This document shows, in pieces, positions 14,017 through 14,648 of a stretch of 14,648 bases of DNA. The notes beneath the pieces were generated by a model. It was not told the DNA's origin. It did no database searches and saw nothing but the letters and a program-made list of their open reading frames with translations. Within the stretch, counting starts at the first letter, position 1. Every line of letters begins with the position of its first letter. The stretch comes from Methylococcaceae bacterium (GTDB lineage: Bacteria > Pseudomonadota > Gammaproteobacteria > Methylococcales > Methylomonadaceae). The position numbers were made by a program, and so were the translations under genes. The DNA is taken from assembly GCA_030699345.1 (NCBI GenBank), contig JAUYMX010000171.1, forward strand, positions 1 through 14,648, in the 5' to 3' direction.

Positions 14017-14648
14017 TTAAAGACCTGCAGCATCTCTCAATGCATCGACTTTATCAGTTTTTTCCCAACTGAAAGTGTCTTCGGTGCGGCCAAAATGGCC
14101 ATATGCGGCGGTGACTTGATAAATCGGTTTTAACAGGTCCAGCGTGGCGATAAATCCTTTAGGCCTTAAATCAAAGTGATCTCTGACAATTTGAACCAAT
14201 CTGTCTTCGCTCAGCTTGCTGGTACCAAATGTTTCTACACTGATAGAAGTAGGTTCTGCAACACCAATAGCGTAAGAAACTTGAATTTCACAACGCTCAG
14301 CAAGCCCGGCGGCAACTATATTTTTAGCTACATAGCGCCCCATGTAAGCTGCAGAACGATCAACTTTTGAAGGATCTTTACCCGAAAAAGCACCTCCACC
14401 ATGTCTAGCCATGCCGCCATAGGTATCTACAATGATTTTTCGGCCTGTCAAGCCACAATCGCCAACTGGACCGCCAATAATGAATTGTCCGGTAGGATTG
14501 ATGAAGTATTTGGTGTCTTTATGCAGCCATTCTTTAGGTAAAACCGGCAGAATAATTTCATCCATAACGGCTTCATGCAAGGCTTTTGCAGAAATATCTG
14601 GAGAATGCTGAGTAGAAAGTACTACAGCTTCAATCGCGACTGGTTTGT
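14017..14648 (-). CDS. metK: S-adenosylmethionine synthetase, C-terminal part (5' end beyond the window)
   Basis: MetK makes SAM from methionine and ATP. The visible 210 codons are the C-terminal half; the frame stays open through the right edge (KPVAIEAVVLSTQHSPDISA then KALHEAVMDEIILPVLP), so a TTG codon at 14580 is internal, not a start. Diagnostic blocks are FINPTGQFIIGGPVGDCGLTG, the IVDTYGG motif, the phosphate-binding GGGAFSGKDPSKVDRSAAYM, and near the end TAAYGHFGR and FSWEKTD. The stop codon is 20 nt upstream of ahcY, so the two are surely co-transcribed. The promoter lies outside the window. Confidence 0.97.
   Translation of the reverse strand, partial: KPVAIEAVVLSTQHSPDISAKALHEAVMDEIILPVLPKEWLHKDTKYFINPTGQFIIGGPVGDCGLTGRKIIVDTYGGMARHGGGAFSGKDPSKVDRSAAYMGRYVAKNIVAAGLAERCEIQVSYAIGVAEPTSISVETFGTSKLSEDRLVQIVRDHFDLRPKGFIATLDLLKPIYQVTAAYGHFGRTEDTFSWEKTDKVDALRDAAGL

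Overview
The window suggests a gammaproteobacterium. It uses the SAH-hydrolase form of the activated methyl cycle, carries a FecI/FecR/TonB iron-uptake operon and has a moderate GC content. A Methylococcales-type methanotroph is plausible from the gene styles, but nothing here proves it. Almost all recognisable genes lie on the minus strand; the one clear exception is a small secreted protein at 298-666.

Right half (about 8.7-14.65 kb, read right to left): metK (cut by the window edge), ahcY, metF, bioA, rsmE and a CPBP-family membrane protease. The first three make SAM, hydrolyse SAH and supply 5-methyl-THF for methionine regeneration. BioA and RsmE consume SAM. Spacings are short, but hairpins follow ahcY (12662-12690) and metF (11741-11774), so read-through may be graded.

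Centre (about 3.0-8.5 kb): a FecIRA-like iron-starvation cell-surface signalling operon. It runs from the ECF sigma factor through the FecR anti-sigma/sensor and the TonB-dependent receptor with an N-terminal STN signalling domain to a PepSY-type membrane protein that probably reduces the imported ferric chelate. A candidate promoter for the sigma factor (AAGGGT, 16 nt, CGTCTT) lies 38 nt upstream of the receptor start. The FecR linker carries a repeat-like in-frame insertion.

Left part (1-3.0 kb): an accessory zone. A CmoA-like gene overlaps a membrane ICMT/PEMT-type methyltransferase gene by 4 nt. Around this pair the intergenic DNA holds two decayed defence or mobile-type gene ends on the minus strand: the C-terminus of a class I DNA methyltransferase (764-914) and the C-terminus of a RelE-type toxin (2735-2889). 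Each is broken by a single-base frameshift. The 5' end of an unknown, possibly transposase, gene leaves the left edge.

There is no CRISPR array, tRNA, rRNA or complete mobile element. The observations most worth a second look are the CmoA-like/ICMT-like pair, the two frameshifted remnants and the FecR linker insertion.
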